Assembly: GCA_016191015.1 (NCBI GenBank)
Contig: JACPPM010000346.1
Location: 1 to 58,242, forward strand
Origin: Acidobacteriota bacterium
Lineage (GTDB): Bacteria > Acidobacteriota > CAIWXX01
DNA length: 58,242 nucleotides
Direction of reading: 5' to 3'
The notes under the pieces were generated by a model, which saw nothing but the letters and a program-made list of their open reading frames with translations, did not search any database and was not told the DNA's origin. The position numbers were made by a program, and so were the translations under genes. This document shows positions 46,693-58,101 of this stretch, piece after piece; the stretch's first letter is position 1; every line of letters starts with the position of its first letter.

Positions 46693-49600
46693 ATGAAAGT
46701 GGCTAAATTGCCGTGGACACCCTGGCACAAAGTCGTTGAGCTGCGCGCTGATCTGAAATCCGGCGAGCTGCCGTTGCACATTTTCGCGGCGGATCTCTAC
46801 GAAGTTCTCATGCAGAGCGGCAAGCGCAGGGTTTATGAGAACGCCGAGGAATTCTTCGGGCTCACCTTCCCGACGCACAATCTTCGCGCTCTGGTGCGCG
46901 ATGTCGTCTTGCGGCTCGCAGGCAAGAACGACAAGGCCGTGCGGCAACTTGAGCTGACCTATGGCGGCGGCAAGACGCACACACTCATCACGCTGCGCCA
47001 TTTGGTTCACAAACCCGAAGCGCTGCCGAACCTCCCGGCAGTCGAAGAGTTTGTGCAGACGATTGGGCAACGCCCCCCACGTGCGCGTGTGGCTGGGCTC
47101 TGCTTCGACAAGCTCGACGTCGAGACCGGAACGGCCGTTCGATCACCTGAAGGAGTCACACGGCGGCTCATGTATCCGTGGAGCGTTCTCGCATTTCAGA
47201 TCGAAGGGGATGATGGACTCAAGGTCCTCCACGCCCACCGTGAGGCCAAGGAGCGCGAGACAGCGCCTGCCGAAAACGTCCTGACTGAGCTTTTGGAAAT
47301 CCCCGCTAAGAAGGGGTTGGGCGTGCTGATCCTGATAGACGAGGTGCTTATGTACGCCAGGGAGAAGATCGCGCAGGATCCTGCCTGGCGTTCTCACCTT
47401 GTCAACTTCTTTCAGTGTCTGACTCAGGCGGCGACCAAAGTGGATCGTTGCTGCGTGGTGGCCTCTCTACTCGCCACTGACCCGCGCAAAAGCGACACGC
47501 TTGGCCGGCAGGTTCTCAACGAGCTCTACGACGTCTTTCGCCGCCAGAAAGAAGAAGGTGTGGAGCCTGTTGTAAAGGAGGACGTGGCGGAGGTTCTCCG
47601 GCGTCGCTTCTTCACACCGGCATCGATTCGGGATAGCAGCATTTTCCGGCCGCAAGTGATCGCGGCTTTGCAGGGAGTCAAGGATCTCGATGAACAGACG
47701 TCACGACACGGAATTGCGGCGGAAAAGCGGTTCCTAGACAGCTATCCCTTCCATCCCGACCTCACCGAGGTGCTTTACGAGAAGTGGACTCAGCTCAGCG
47801 GCTTCCAACGCACTCGTGGCTTGCTCCGCACCTTCGCCTTGGCGCTGCGCGAAGCCGCAGAATGGGATGAGTGTCCTCTCGTCGGGCCAGAAGTGTTCTT
47901 GAATGCGCCGGGACGGGCGGGGCTGTCGGAGGCTACCCGCGAGCTGGTCGCCGTCGCCGAAACCGAGGAACACGAGGGAAAGAAGCAGGCATGGACCGGT
48001 ATCTTGGATGGCGAGCTTGAACGGGCCCGCGATATTCAGATCGAATCGATCGGCTTGGGCTTCCGTGAGATTGAGCAGGCCGTCATCGGCACATTTCTCC
48101 ATTCGCAGCCGGTCGGGCAAAGTGCTCGAACACGGGACCTGTTGCTTCTCCTCAGCTCGACACGACCTGGAAAGATCGAGCTGGAAAAAGGCCTCGTTCG
48201 ATGGGCGCGTACGAGCCACTGGTTGGACGATCGCCACGTGAGCTCGGACGAATCCCTGCCGGGTCAGTGGAGACTTGGCAACAAGCCGAACCTCACGCAG
48301 ATGCACGCGAAGGCTGTGGAGGAGGTCAAGGATGAGATGGTGTTGACCAAGCTGATTGACGAGATCGCACGCACGAAAGCGCTGACATCGGGCGCCCAGG
48401 CGGCCGGAGTTCGGGCCCACATTCTTCCGGTCAGACCGCGTGACATCGATGACGATGGATCCTTTCGGTATGCCATCCTCGGTCCTGGTGGGGCATCCGA
48501 TTCAGGCAAGCCGAGCGCCGAGGCGTGTAGCTTCCTGGACGAGGGAACGAAGGATGACAGAGTGTACCGGAACGCCGTTTTGCTGCTTGTCCCGTCACGA
48601 GACGGATTGGAGACGGCAAAGGCGAGCGTTTCCGATTGCCTCGCGTGGGAAGAGGTGCACCGCGAGCTGACCAAAAAGCAGAATGACGGGGCGACACTCG
48701 ATCAGGCGAGAATGGCCACGTTGGCGATCAACCTCGACCGGTCAAGAGGACGCATTCCAGAAGCGATCAAGCAGGCTTACTGCATCGTCGTGACAGTCTC
48801 CGAGACCAACCAGGTTCAGGCATTTCGCATCACCATCAGCGACGACCCCGCCTTCGTGACAATCAAGGGGGACCTGAGGTCGCGTGTCCAGGAGAAAGCC
48901 GTCACGGCCGAGGCGCTTCTCCCAGGCGGACCCTATGACTTGTGGGAGAAGGGCGAGACCAGCAGAATGGTGAAGGATCTAGCTGGAGCGTTTGCGCAGC
49001 TACCCCGCCTGCCGAAGATGCTGAAGGCGCGAGCCATTCTCGACACACTCGTTGATGGATGTGAGCAGGGGACCTTCGTGCTTCGACTGATGAGGCCCGA
49101 TCGAACATTTCGCACGTGGTGGAAATCGCGCCCCGATGAAGCCGCGTTGGCCGACCCGGCGCTTGAGCTCGTGCTACCTCACGCCGCGGAGCTCGCGGAG
49201 ATCGAGCCAGAACTGCTCGCTCCGGCCAAGCTGCCGGAGCTATGGAAGGGCGATGAAATCACCGTCGGCGATGTGATCAACTACTTCAGGGGAGACCACG
49301 TCGTCCAGGTCCAGAGGGAGGGGTTCGTAGAGTCCAAACGGATACCCCGGGCGCACCGCGGGGTGATCGAAGCGGCTGTGGGTATGGCAGTCGAATCCGG
49401 CAAAGTGTGGCTCCTCGCGGCACCGGCGAGCCTATTGACTGAACCGATTCCACCGGGGGTGTTGACAGACGCGGCCGTTCTGCGGGAACCTCCGGCGACG
49501 ATCGCTCCTGCTGAAATCCTACCGGAGGCGCTCCCGAGTGCATGGAAAGAGGAATCAACCACGGCGCTCTCGCTAGCGACCGCCCTCTCCGCAAAGGCCG

Positions 49601-50001
49601 GTCGCGCGCTTCCCTGGAAGACAATTCGCGATGTAATCGCAACCGGACTCCAAGCTCGGTTCTTTGCCCTGGAGCCCGACTCGGGTCCATGGCCGTGCGG
49701 ATTTGAAGGTGCGCAGCGAGTGAAGCTTCAATTGGCCGGGGTCGCGCCGGAGAAGCACGGTCCTCTTGAGGAACGGAAACCCAACGTTGCGGTGGCAACC
49801 AGCGAGCTCGAACCTGTGGAGATCCAGGACCTCGCCGACCAGATGTCATCCCTGCTCGATCTGCGAGCACGAACAAGCTTGCCGATTCGTTTCCGTTTGA
49901 CGATCGAGTTGGGAGATGGGGATGTGCCAGTCGAGGCTGAAGTTCTCAGCAACTTCAATGAGGTTCTGGCGAAAGTTCGGGAGGGATTCACTCTGAGGTG
50001 A
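46693..50001 (+). CDS. DUF499 AAA-family ATPase
   Basis: Counted from the ATG at 46693 the protein has 1102 residues; a TTG at 46627 overlapping the methylase stop and a GTG at 46699 with GGGAGG at better spacing are alternatives. The domain begins at once (LPWTPWHKVVELRADLKSGE) and has Walker A GGGKTH (~91-96) and Walker B GVLILIDEVLMYAREK. DUF499 proteins are large ATPases found with DUF1156 methylases and SNF2-type helicases in defence islands (Hma-like modules). It is the last gene of the operon, followed 4 bp later by a GC-rich hairpin. Substrate and exact role are unknown; it may sense or translocate on invading DNA. Confidence 0.9.
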   Translation: MKVAKLPWTPWHKVVELRADLKSGELPLHIFAADLYEVLMQSGKRRVYENAEEFFGLTFPTHNLRALVRDVVLRLAGKNDKAVRQLELTYGGGKTHTLITLRHLVHKPEALPNLPAVEEFVQTIGQRPPRARVAGLCFDKLDVETGTAVRSPEGVTRRLMYPWSVLAFQIEGDDGLKVLHAHREAKERETAPAENVLTELLEIPAKKGLGVLILIDEVLMYAREKIAQDPAWRSHLVNFFQCLTQAATKVDRCCVVASLLATDPRKSDTLGRQVLNELYDVFRRQKEEGVEPVVKEDVAEVLRRRFFTPASIRDSSIFRPQVIAALQGVKDLDEQTSRHGIAAEKRFLDSYPFHPDLTEVLYEKWTQLSGFQRTRGLLRTFALALREAAEWDECPLVGPEVFLNAPGRAGLSEATRELVAVAETEEHEGKKQAWTGILDGELERARDIQIESIGLGFREIEQAVIGTFLHSQPVGQSARTRDLLLLLSSTRPGKIELEKGLVRWARTSHWLDDRHVSSDESLPGQWRLGNKPNLTQMHAKAVEEVKDEMVLTKLIDEIARTKALTSGAQAAGVRAHILPVRPRDIDDDGSFRYAILGPGGASDSGKPSAEACSFLDEGTKDDRVYRNAVLLLVPSRDGLETAKASVSDCLAWEEVHRELTKKQNDGATLDQARMATLAINLDRSRGRIPEAIKQAYCIVVTVSETNQVQAFRITISDDPAFVTIKGDLRSRVQEKAVTAEALLPGGPYDLWEKGETSRMVKDLAGAFAQLPRLPKMLKARAILDTLVDGCEQGTFVLRLMRPDRTFRTWWKSRPDEAALADPALELVLPHAAELAEIEPELLAPAKLPELWKGDEITVGDVINYFRGDHVVQVQREGFVESKRIPRAHRGVIEAAVGMAVESGKVWLLAAPASLLTEPIPPGVLTDAAVLREPPATIAPAEILPEALPSAWKEESTTALSLATALSAKAGRALPWKTIRDVIATGLQARFFALEPDSGPWPCGFEGAQRVKLQLAGVAPEKHGPLEERKPNVAVATSELEPVEIQDLADQMSSLLDLRARTSLPIRFRLTIELGDGDVPVEAEVLSNFNEVLAKVREGFTLR

Positions 50002-50005
50002 GGAG

Positions 50006-50033
50006 CTCTCCGGAGCACGTCTCGCCCGGAGAG
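50006..50033 (+). terminator. Hairpin after the defence operon
   Basis: A perfect 8-bp stem (CTCTCCGG at 50006-50013, CCGGAGAG at 50026-50033) with a 12-nt loop begins 4 bp after the DUF499 stop. No T-tract follows, so intrinsic termination is uncertain. Confidence 0.55.
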
Positions 50034-50502
50034 TGATGGACACGATGGAGATGCTTGCTTTCTTTCCATAGCTACGTCTCGATGCAGAGGTTCTGGTGGA
50101 CCGTTACAAGCCGGTGCCCTTTGACCGATCGAGACGATGACGATCTCGAAACATTTGAGGAACTGGCGTGTGCGAGATTCCTCGAGTAGACTGACCCTGA
50201 CGGCCAGCCAGTCTGGCCGTGGCAGCACATCCGATCAGAGCAGCTCTGGAGGAATGCGGCTCGTCGCGCGACCTTTCTTCGATCGGGAGCCCGTCGGTCG
50301 TTGCGCCGTCCGTGATGTACGTCCGCACCACGCATTCGATATCGGTGCAGAGGACTCCACCAGCGTGGATGCATGTTCCTCCTGAGATTCGGAGTACGTC
50401 GCGGACCCGGTCGTGATCTCCGCTCCCGGTTCGACCCAGAGAATCGGTGGCGATCTGCGGGATCGACGGGTCGTCCCCAATCGCAAGGGTTCGCTGCCAC
50501 GG
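50034..50502. other. Intergenic region without a supported gene
   Basis: Frames on both strands are open for up to ~230 codons, but their products are low-complexity, Arg/Pro-rich and unlike any family I know. I see no RNA gene. Confidence 0.4.
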
Positions 50503-50709
50503 GCGCCCCGGAGGGGCGCGATGAGAATAGCCCACCGATTCATCGGTGGGCTCGCTTGGCAGAGGAGAATCTGGAGTCCCGGAGGGACGACCGATCCGTC
50601 GCCGATCCGGTGCGGGTATTCTCAGCCGTCCCTCCGGGACTGGCTGATCCATCGCACACGTGGACCCAGGGCTGGCGCCCTGGGCATGTTCGCCGTGCCC
50701 CTCCGGGGC
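50503..50709. repeat. Multi-hairpin palindromic repeat cluster
   Basis: Six strong palindromes lie in 207 bp. They are GCGCCCC/GGGGCGC (50503-50519), AGCCCACCGAT/ATCGGTGGGCT (50529-50552), GTCCC/GGGAC (50576-50588 and 50628-50640), CCCAGGGC/GCCCTGGG (50665-50684) and GCCCC/GGGGC (50697-50709). The two GTCCC units also form a perfect 15-bp inverted repeat with each other (50575-50589 with 50627-50641). The design resembles clustered dispersed hairpin repeats of environmental bacteria rather than a terminator. Confidence 0.8.
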
Positions 50710-50928
50710 TCCTGTGAGCGGCCGATTCCAGTGATCTTGGGCGTTCGACCGCACAGAGTCCTCGTCCGAACGCGTGCCACGGTCCCGTATTCGGGATGGG
50801 CGGAAGAGAACCAAGGGTCTCCCGTTCCGAATCCGAGTGTGTCTCTACGATGGTGGCAAAACGGAAATTCCTATGCTAGGCTGTCGTGATGAGAGCACGC
50901 AAATCGACAAGGGGAGATTCGTAGTCTC

Positions 50929-51831
50929 ATGGCGGCAGTGGAATCGTCGCCCGCGGCGACGGTCCTGATTCCGACGCATGACCGCGGGGCACTCTTGGCC
51001 TATTCGCTGGCGAGCGCCCTGAGGCAGACGGTCCAGGACATTGAGGTCCTCATCGCCGGCGACGGCGTGACGGATTCGACACGCGAAGTCGCGGACGACG
51101 CGGTGCGCCGCGACCGGCGCGTGCGCTTCCTCGACAACCCGAAGGCCGCGCATCGGGGCGAGGCGAACCGGCATGCGGCGGTCCTACGCGCCCGTGGAGC
51201 TATCGTGTGCCATCTCGATGATGACGACCTCTGGCTACCACACCACGTGGAGACGATGCTCGCTCTCCTGGAACATGCGGACATCGCGACAACGATGCCG
51301 GTCCTCGTCTGCGGAGGCGAGGTTCGTCCGTTTCCGATTGACCTTTCGAACGCGGTCCATCGCCGCCTCTGGACCCATCCCAGGAGCACCTTCGCCAGCT
51401 CACCGACATTCGTGGCCTATCGGACCGCCGCCTACCGGCGGCTGCCGATCGGCTGGCATCCCCCGCGCGAGGGGCACGCGTCGGACAAGTATGTCTGGGC
51501 GCAGTTCCTGGCTGACCCCAAGTGCCGCGTGAATAGTGGGTTCCGTGTGACTGCGCTGGGACTGCCGAGCGCGGAGCGAGCGGGGGTCGGCATCGGGGAG
51601 CGAGCCGAAGAGCGTCGGCGATGGACCGATCGCCTTGCGGATGCGGACGGACGGGCAAGCTTCCAATTCGAGGTGCTTGCTGGCCTCGCTCACGACCACG
51701 TTGAGCGCTTGAGCCTCATCTGGGGAGCCTTGGAGATCGCGCTCGGCGTGCCTGTCGTAGGCGACTTGGCGATATCTGTGGGGCGGCGGATTTTCGGGCG
51801 CTGCCACAGCCACACACAGCACCGGGAATGA
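50929..51831 (+). CDS. Family 2 glycosyltransferase
   Basis: This 300-residue protein has a GT-A fold opening (TVLIPTHDRGALLAYSLASA), the nucleotide-binding Asp region (IAGDGVTDST) and a metal-binding acidic run HLDDDDLW (D97-D100). GT2 enzymes transfer a sugar from a nucleotide donor to a growing glycan. No membrane segment is evident, so it acts at the cytoplasmic face. Its stop overlaps the next gene's ATG (ATGA), placing it in a four-gene sugar cassette with an epimerase and split transketolase. The acceptor and donor cannot be read from the sequence. Confidence 0.88.
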   Translation: MAAVESSPAATVLIPTHDRGALLAYSLASALRQTVQDIEVLIAGDGVTDSTREVADDAVRRDRRVRFLDNPKAAHRGEANRHAAVLRARGAIVCHLDDDDLWLPHHVETMLALLEHADIATTMPVLVCGGEVRPFPIDLSNAVHRRLWTHPRSTFASSPTFVAYRTAAYRRLPIGWHPPREGHASDKYVWAQFLADPKCRVNSGFRVTALGLPSAERAGVGIGERAEERRRWTDRLADADGRASFQFEVLAGLAHDHVERLSLIWGALEIALGVPVVGDLAISVGRRIFGRCHSHTQHRE

Positions 51832-52862
51832 CCGACGTGACCTCCTGCAATGATCCCGCAGCCACGTCGCCCGGCCCTCCGGAAGAACCTTCATTGCGCC
51901 TTCTCGTCTCTGGTGGCGCCGGCTTCATCGGGGCACATCTCTGCGATCTCCTGGTCCGGCGTGGACACCAAGTGCTCTGCGTAGACAATCTCTTTTCTTC
52001 CTCCGCGCGCGGGGTGGAGCACCTCCTGCGACACGAGAGCTTCACCCTGATCGACCACGACGTGTCGAAGCCGCTGGCGGTCGAGCCGACGTTGAACGGG
52101 GTCCTGCACCTTGCTACCGCCGCCGATCCGCAGCTCTTTCGCACGCATCCGGTGGAGATAGCTCGAGCTGCGGCGCTCGGCACGGCGGCGATGCTCGACC
52201 TCGCTCGTGAGCACGGGTGCCGCTTTCTGCTCGCCTCCTCCGACGCCGTATACGGAGATTCCCTGGAGCGCCCGCTGGCTGAACACTGCCAGGGAGCTGT
52301 CGACCCCGTCGGACCGAGGAGCGCATACGATGAAGGGAAGCGCTTCGCGGAGAGCCTGACCGTGGCCTACCAGGTCCAGTGGGGCGTCGACACCGTGATT
52401 GCCCGGATCTTCCACACGTATGGGGAAGGCATGCCATCGGACGGCCGGCTGGTTCCGACCTACATCGCGAATGCCCTCCAAGGAGCGCCTCTCATCGTCC
52501 GGGGAACAGGCCAGCAGACGCGCGCCTTCTGCCACATCTCCGATCTAGGGGAGGGAATCCTCGCCCTCTTCCGCTCGGCGCACCACGGCCCGGTGAACCT
52601 CGGAGACCCCCGCGAGATCTCGGTCCTCGCCCTCGCGCGCATGATCATCGACCTCGCCAAGAGCACGAGCCGTATCCAGTTCGGTGAGCCGCTCGAGGGA
52701 GATAGACGATCCCGGTGTCCCGACATTACTCTGGCGACCCGGCTACTAGGGTGGCGCCCCCGCGTCGCACTCGAGGACGGTCTGCGGAAGACAATCGCGT
52801 GGGCGAGTGCCGCCGCCGCCTCGGCGCCCGGTGGCATGCTGCCGGCGGAGCGCCGACCGTGA
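51828..52862 (+). CDS. NAD-dependent sugar epimerase/decarboxylase
   Basis: This 344-residue extended SDR enzyme has the NAD motif GGAGFIG (~29-35), a catalytic-type ASSDAVYG segment (~136-143) and Y167-x3-K171 (SAYDEGK). Later motifs (ARIFHTYGEGM, DGRLVPTYIANAL, TRAFCHISDLGEGI, NLGDP) resemble UDP-glucuronate decarboxylases and related UDP-sugar epimerases. The substrate is probably a UDP- or other nucleotide-sugar. Because a transketolase pair follows, the cassette may build an unusual pentose- or ketose-derived sugar. A ~20-residue Pro-rich N-terminal extension precedes the Rossmann fold, so a later start is possible. Confidence 0.87.
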   Translation: MTDVTSCNDPAATSPGPPEEPSLRLLVSGGAGFIGAHLCDLLVRRGHQVLCVDNLFSSSARGVEHLLRHESFTLIDHDVSKPLAVEPTLNGVLHLATAADPQLFRTHPVEIARAAALGTAAMLDLAREHGCRFLLASSDAVYGDSLERPLAEHCQGAVDPVGPRSAYDEGKRFAESLTVAYQVQWGVDTVIARIFHTYGEGMPSDGRLVPTYIANALQGAPLIVRGTGQQTRAFCHISDLGEGILALFRSAHHGPVNLGDPREISVLALARMIIDLAKSTSRIQFGEPLEGDRRSRCPDITLATRLLGWRPRVALEDGLRKTIAWASAAAASAPGGMLPAERRP

Positions 52863-53740
52863 ATTGGACGCCTGACACCATGCCGGGCGACGAGCTCGTC
52901 GAGAGCCTCAAGACCAAAGCCCTCTGGGTCCGGCAGCGCACGCTCGGGATGGCCTGCCGCGCCGGCGACGGGCATATCGCGTCCACTTTCTCCTGCGTGG
53001 AGATCCTCGTGTCGCTGTACTTCGGGGGCTCCCTTAGGTTTGATCCGGCAGCGCCCGACGCACCCGGCCGGGATCGGTTCATTCTGAGCAAGGCTCAGGC
53101 TGCCATGGCGCTGTATGCGGTCTTGGCAGACCTCGGTTTCTTCCCGCTGGACGAGCTTGACACATTCTGCCTCAACGGGAGCCGGCTCGGCGGACACGCC
53201 GAGAGCTCCACGCCGGGCATAGAGGTCGTCTCCGGCTCTCTTGGGCACGGTCTCTCGCTTGGTTGCGGCATCGCGCTGGCCGGCAAGCTCGACGGCGCTT
53301 CTCACCAGGTGTTCGTCTTGGTGGGCGACGGCGAGTGTCACGAGGGCTCCGTCTGGGAGAGCGCGATGTTCGCCGGGCACCACAAGCTCTCGGGCCTCAT
53401 CGCCATTATCGACAACAACGAACTGTCCGCTTCCGATCGGTTGGATGACTACCTCACGCTAGAGCCGTTTCGCCAGAAGTGGCTCGCCTTCGGGTGGGAA
53501 ACCCTGAGCGTTGACGGCCACAGCATTCCGGCGCTGCTCGCGGCCTTTCGCTACGCCAAGGACGCGAGCAGGGAGCGGCCGCTGGCGATCATTGCGCGCA
53601 CCGTCAAGGGCAAGGGCATCCGGTTTATGGAGGGCCGGCCCGACTGGCATTACCGCATCCCGGTAGGCGACGAGGTGACGAGGGCGCGCAGGGATCTGGG
53701 CCTGGAAGAGCCAGAGCATCCGGAGGAGGAGGCACCATGA
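52859..53740 (+). CDS. Transketolase N-terminal (ThDP-binding) subunit
   Basis: The GTG at 52859 overlaps the epimerase stop (GTGA) and gives 293 residues; an ATG at 52880 is an alternative. It shows the N-terminal transketolase domain: GHIASTFSCVEILVSLYFG, SLGHGLSLGCGIALA, and the ThDP/Mg motif VGDGECHEGSVWE ending in IDNNELSASD. Split transketolases need the C-terminal subunit encoded by the next gene, whose ATG overlaps this stop. In glycan clusters such pairs transfer two-carbon units to make unusual sugars rather than serving the pentose phosphate route. The exact product is unknown. Confidence 0.9.
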   Translation: MNWTPDTMPGDELVESLKTKALWVRQRTLGMACRAGDGHIASTFSCVEILVSLYFGGSLRFDPAAPDAPGRDRFILSKAQAAMALYAVLADLGFFPLDELDTFCLNGSRLGGHAESSTPGIEVVSGSLGHGLSLGCGIALAGKLDGASHQVFVLVGDGECHEGSVWESAMFAGHHKLSGLIAIIDNNELSASDRLDDYLTLEPFRQKWLAFGWETLSVDGHSIPALLAAFRYAKDASRERPLAIIARTVKGKGIRFMEGRPDWHYRIPVGDEVTRARRDLGLEEPEHPEEEAP

Positions 53741-54657
53741 GGGCGGCATTCCTGGAGGCGCTGCTCGTGGAAGCCCACAAGGACACGCGGATCATCCTGG
53801 TTAGCCCCGATACCGGTGGGTTCCACTGCGAAACATTCCGGCGCGAGCTTCCGGGACAGTACCTGAACGCGGGAATAGCCGAACAAAACGCGGTCGGCAT
53901 TGCCGCCGGCCTGGCCCTGGCTGGAAGACGCCCCTTTGTCTTCAACACGCTGTCCTTCAACTCGTTCCGCTGCTTCGAGCAGGTCCGCCTGGATGTCTGC
54001 GCGATGAGACTGAGCGTCGTCCTCGTCGGAGTCGGCGCCGGCCTCGACTACGGCCTCTTCGGGCCCTCGCACCACGCGATGGAGGACATGTCCCTCATGA
54101 GGTCTCTGCCCGACATGTCGGTCTTTAGTCCGGCCGACGATACCGTCGCGGCGGCCCTTGTCCAGCACACCGTTCAGGGGGGCGGCCCTGCGTATCTCCG
54201 GCTCGATCGCGCGGGCACGCCGCTGGTCTATCAGAGAGACGCTCGCATCGAGCTGAGTCAGGGTCTGGCCCTCCTGCGCACCGGGCGAGACCTGCTCATA
54301 GCCGCCACCGGCCGGATGGTTGAACGCGCGATGGAGGTCGCCGACACGCTATCGGCGTCTTTGGTCGACACCAGCGTCGTCGACGTCTTCCGGCTCAAGC
54401 CGTTTCCCGCGCGCCGGTTCCTCGACTTGGCGGAATCGTGTCCCCGCATTGCAACGCTCGAAGAGCACTCTGCTTCGGGCGGGCTGGGGACTGCCATCCT
54501 GGAGGTATTGGCCGATCATGGGCTCACGAGGAGCGTACGGCGCTTCGGGCTTCCCGATCGCTTCTACCACGTCTGCGGGGATCGCGACTACATGCACAAG
54601 GCGAGTGGGTTGGATGCAGCCGCGCTCGCGGCTCGCCTCGTCGACAATCGCCCGTGA
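53737..54657 (+). CDS. Transketolase C-terminal subunit
   Basis: The protein has 306 residues. It contains the pyrimidine-binding domain with the catalytic Glu region (LNAGIAEQNAVGIAAGLALA) and the C-terminal domain (EEHSASGGLGTAILEVL) of split transketolase/DXS-like enzymes. ATGA overlap with the first subunit gene implies equal production. It closes the sugar cassette; the next gene is convergent and 106 bp away. Confidence 0.9.
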   Translation: MRAAFLEALLVEAHKDTRIILVSPDTGGFHCETFRRELPGQYLNAGIAEQNAVGIAAGLALAGRRPFVFNTLSFNSFRCFEQVRLDVCAMRLSVVLVGVGAGLDYGLFGPSHHAMEDMSLMRSLPDMSVFSPADDTVAAALVQHTVQGGGPAYLRLDRAGTPLVYQRDARIELSQGLALLRTGRDLLIAATGRMVERAMEVADTLSASLVDTSVVDVFRLKPFPARRFLDLAESCPRIATLEEHSASGGLGTAILEVLADHGLTRSVRRFGLPDRFYHVCGDRDYMHKASGLDAAALAARLVDNRP

Positions 54658-54763
54658 ACTACTGCCATCCAAACGCCCACGCCGCTCGAGGTGTGTTTGC
54701 TCAGCCCCGCTCCGCGCCTCGGCTTTGACACCGGCGGGGGCGCTCGCGGCTTCGACTGCGTTC

Positions 54764-56887
<2,124 letters not shown>

Positions 56888-57434
56888 GAGTGAATGACCT
56901 CATCGTCCCCTACGGTACGAGCCGGGGATGGGCAGGTTCGGAGGAGCACCGGTCCGGCCACGCGGTCTCTCCGCATCCGTCTTCGGACAATCTTCCCCTA
57001 GATCCTCCTTGTCTTCGCATCAGACAGGAGAGACATCTCGCCCCGTGACCGATCCGTTGGAATACTACAGACATAGTACAATGTCGATGCCGGATCCCCC
57101 GCGTTCCATGGATTCTGTCCGAAGTATGTTCTCGCGCATCGCAGCTGTCAAACGTTTTCGAAAACCGTCAACCCGCTCGCTGCCACCTCAACGCCGCGGG
57201 GCGGCAATCAAACAGGCAAGACCCAGGCACGCTGCAAGACCCTTCCGAGCACCTCTTAGTGTCTAGGAAGTTGAGTGTTGACGCAAAATGGCAAGAAATG
57301 TGAGGCGGCTAGATCTTCCGAACTCCTCTCAGGAAAGCACGAGGGGAGGAATGCAGGAACGGAGCGGTCGTCTCCGCCGCGTTGGGAATGCAGGAATTCC
57401 CGCGGCGCGCCGATGTCGCACGCTACCTGGAGTA
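56888..57434. other. Intergenic region upstream of the kinase
   Basis: No gene, RNA gene or repeat is evident in these 547 bp. The kinase promoter should lie at its left end on the minus strand, but no clear -35/-10 pair was found. The right end may hold more decayed reg_prop sequence. Confidence 0.4.
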
Positions 57435-57650
57435 TCACCGTAGTGTGTTGAGCGCCCGGTTCAGACCGCCACCATTCGTGCCGATCCACAGGCTGCCCTC
57501 GCGATCCGTGTGTAGAAACCAAACGTAATCGGTGGTGAGGCCATCTTGTGACCAGAAGTTTCTGAATACAGCGTTGTCGAAACAGGGAGGCCCACTGGCT
57601 GTCCCGATCCAGAGCCGGCCACGAAGCTCCTCTCCTTTTCCCTGCTTTGC
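57435..57650 (-). pseudogene. reg_prop propeller fragment
   Basis: On the minus strand this reads GRLWIGTASGPPCF, FWSQDGLTTDYVW, then DREGSLWIGTNGGGLNR, and stops at 57435-57437. These are two blades of a two-component regulator propeller protein, with no start, signal peptide or output domain. It is the second broken reg_prop gene of the window. Confidence 0.75.
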
Positions 57651-57806
57651 CCGGCGATGGGGATCGACCGCTCTCTCTTGCGTTCGGCGAGTTATCGCCG
57701 CTCGAGTCTACCTGATTGCGACCGGCACCGTCGTGTCGATGAGGCTCAGCTGTGCCCAGGGCTGCGGCAAAGTCGAGGCGCCGACTCGGGCGAGTCCTTT
57801 CCATGC

Positions 57807-57948
57807 GAAACCGCAGATGGCGCAGATTTCCGCGCAGATTACGCAGGTACTTCCAGCATTCAACCGACGAGCAACCTGCTCCTCACTCTCGGGTCGGCGC
57901 GAAGCAATCGGCGACATCTGCGAGTCAATCTGTGAGATCGGCGGTTTC
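57807..57948. repeat. Inverted-repeat element with CGCAGATT-type arms
   Basis: The left arm (57807-57848, GAAACCGCAGATGGCGCAGA onwards) and right arm (about 57904-57948, which reads GAAACCGCCGATCTCACAGA on the minus strand) form an imperfect inverted repeat of about 42 bp around a 55-bp centre. Each arm is built of CGCAGATT-like units, the form of a widespread class of dispersed palindromic elements. No transposase is attached. Confidence 0.7.
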
Positions 57949-58009
57949 CGGGACCTTGCCGTAACCTTGAGCTGCGCCGCTGGTCTCTTCCCAACCGGGA
58001 TCGGCGTTC

Positions 58010-58060
58010 GGGGGGGCGGTTCGTGCTGGAGCCGCGACTCCAGCACGGGCCGGCCCCCCC
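58010..58060 (-). terminator. Strong nested hairpin downstream of the RelA/SpoT gene
   Basis: A perfect 10-bp stem (CGTGCTGGAG at 58022-58031, CTCCAGCACG at 58038-58047) is nested in GGGGGGGC/GCCCCCCC (58010-58017, 58053-58060). It lies 42 nt past the stop of the minus-strand gene at the right edge. There is no clear U-tract; it could also be part of a dispersed repeat. Confidence 0.55.
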
Positions 58061-58101
58061 AAGAAGCCGCAGATCCACGTTCTATCCGACACGGCCCGGA
58101 A

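Noticed and set aside
50104-50814. 236-codon minus-strand frame in the intergenic region
   Set aside because: It runs through the hairpin cluster, is low-complexity and resembles no family.
57256-57804. 182-codon minus-strand frame
   Set aside because: It is a frame-shifted reading of the reg_prop fragment; the correct frame gives propeller blades.
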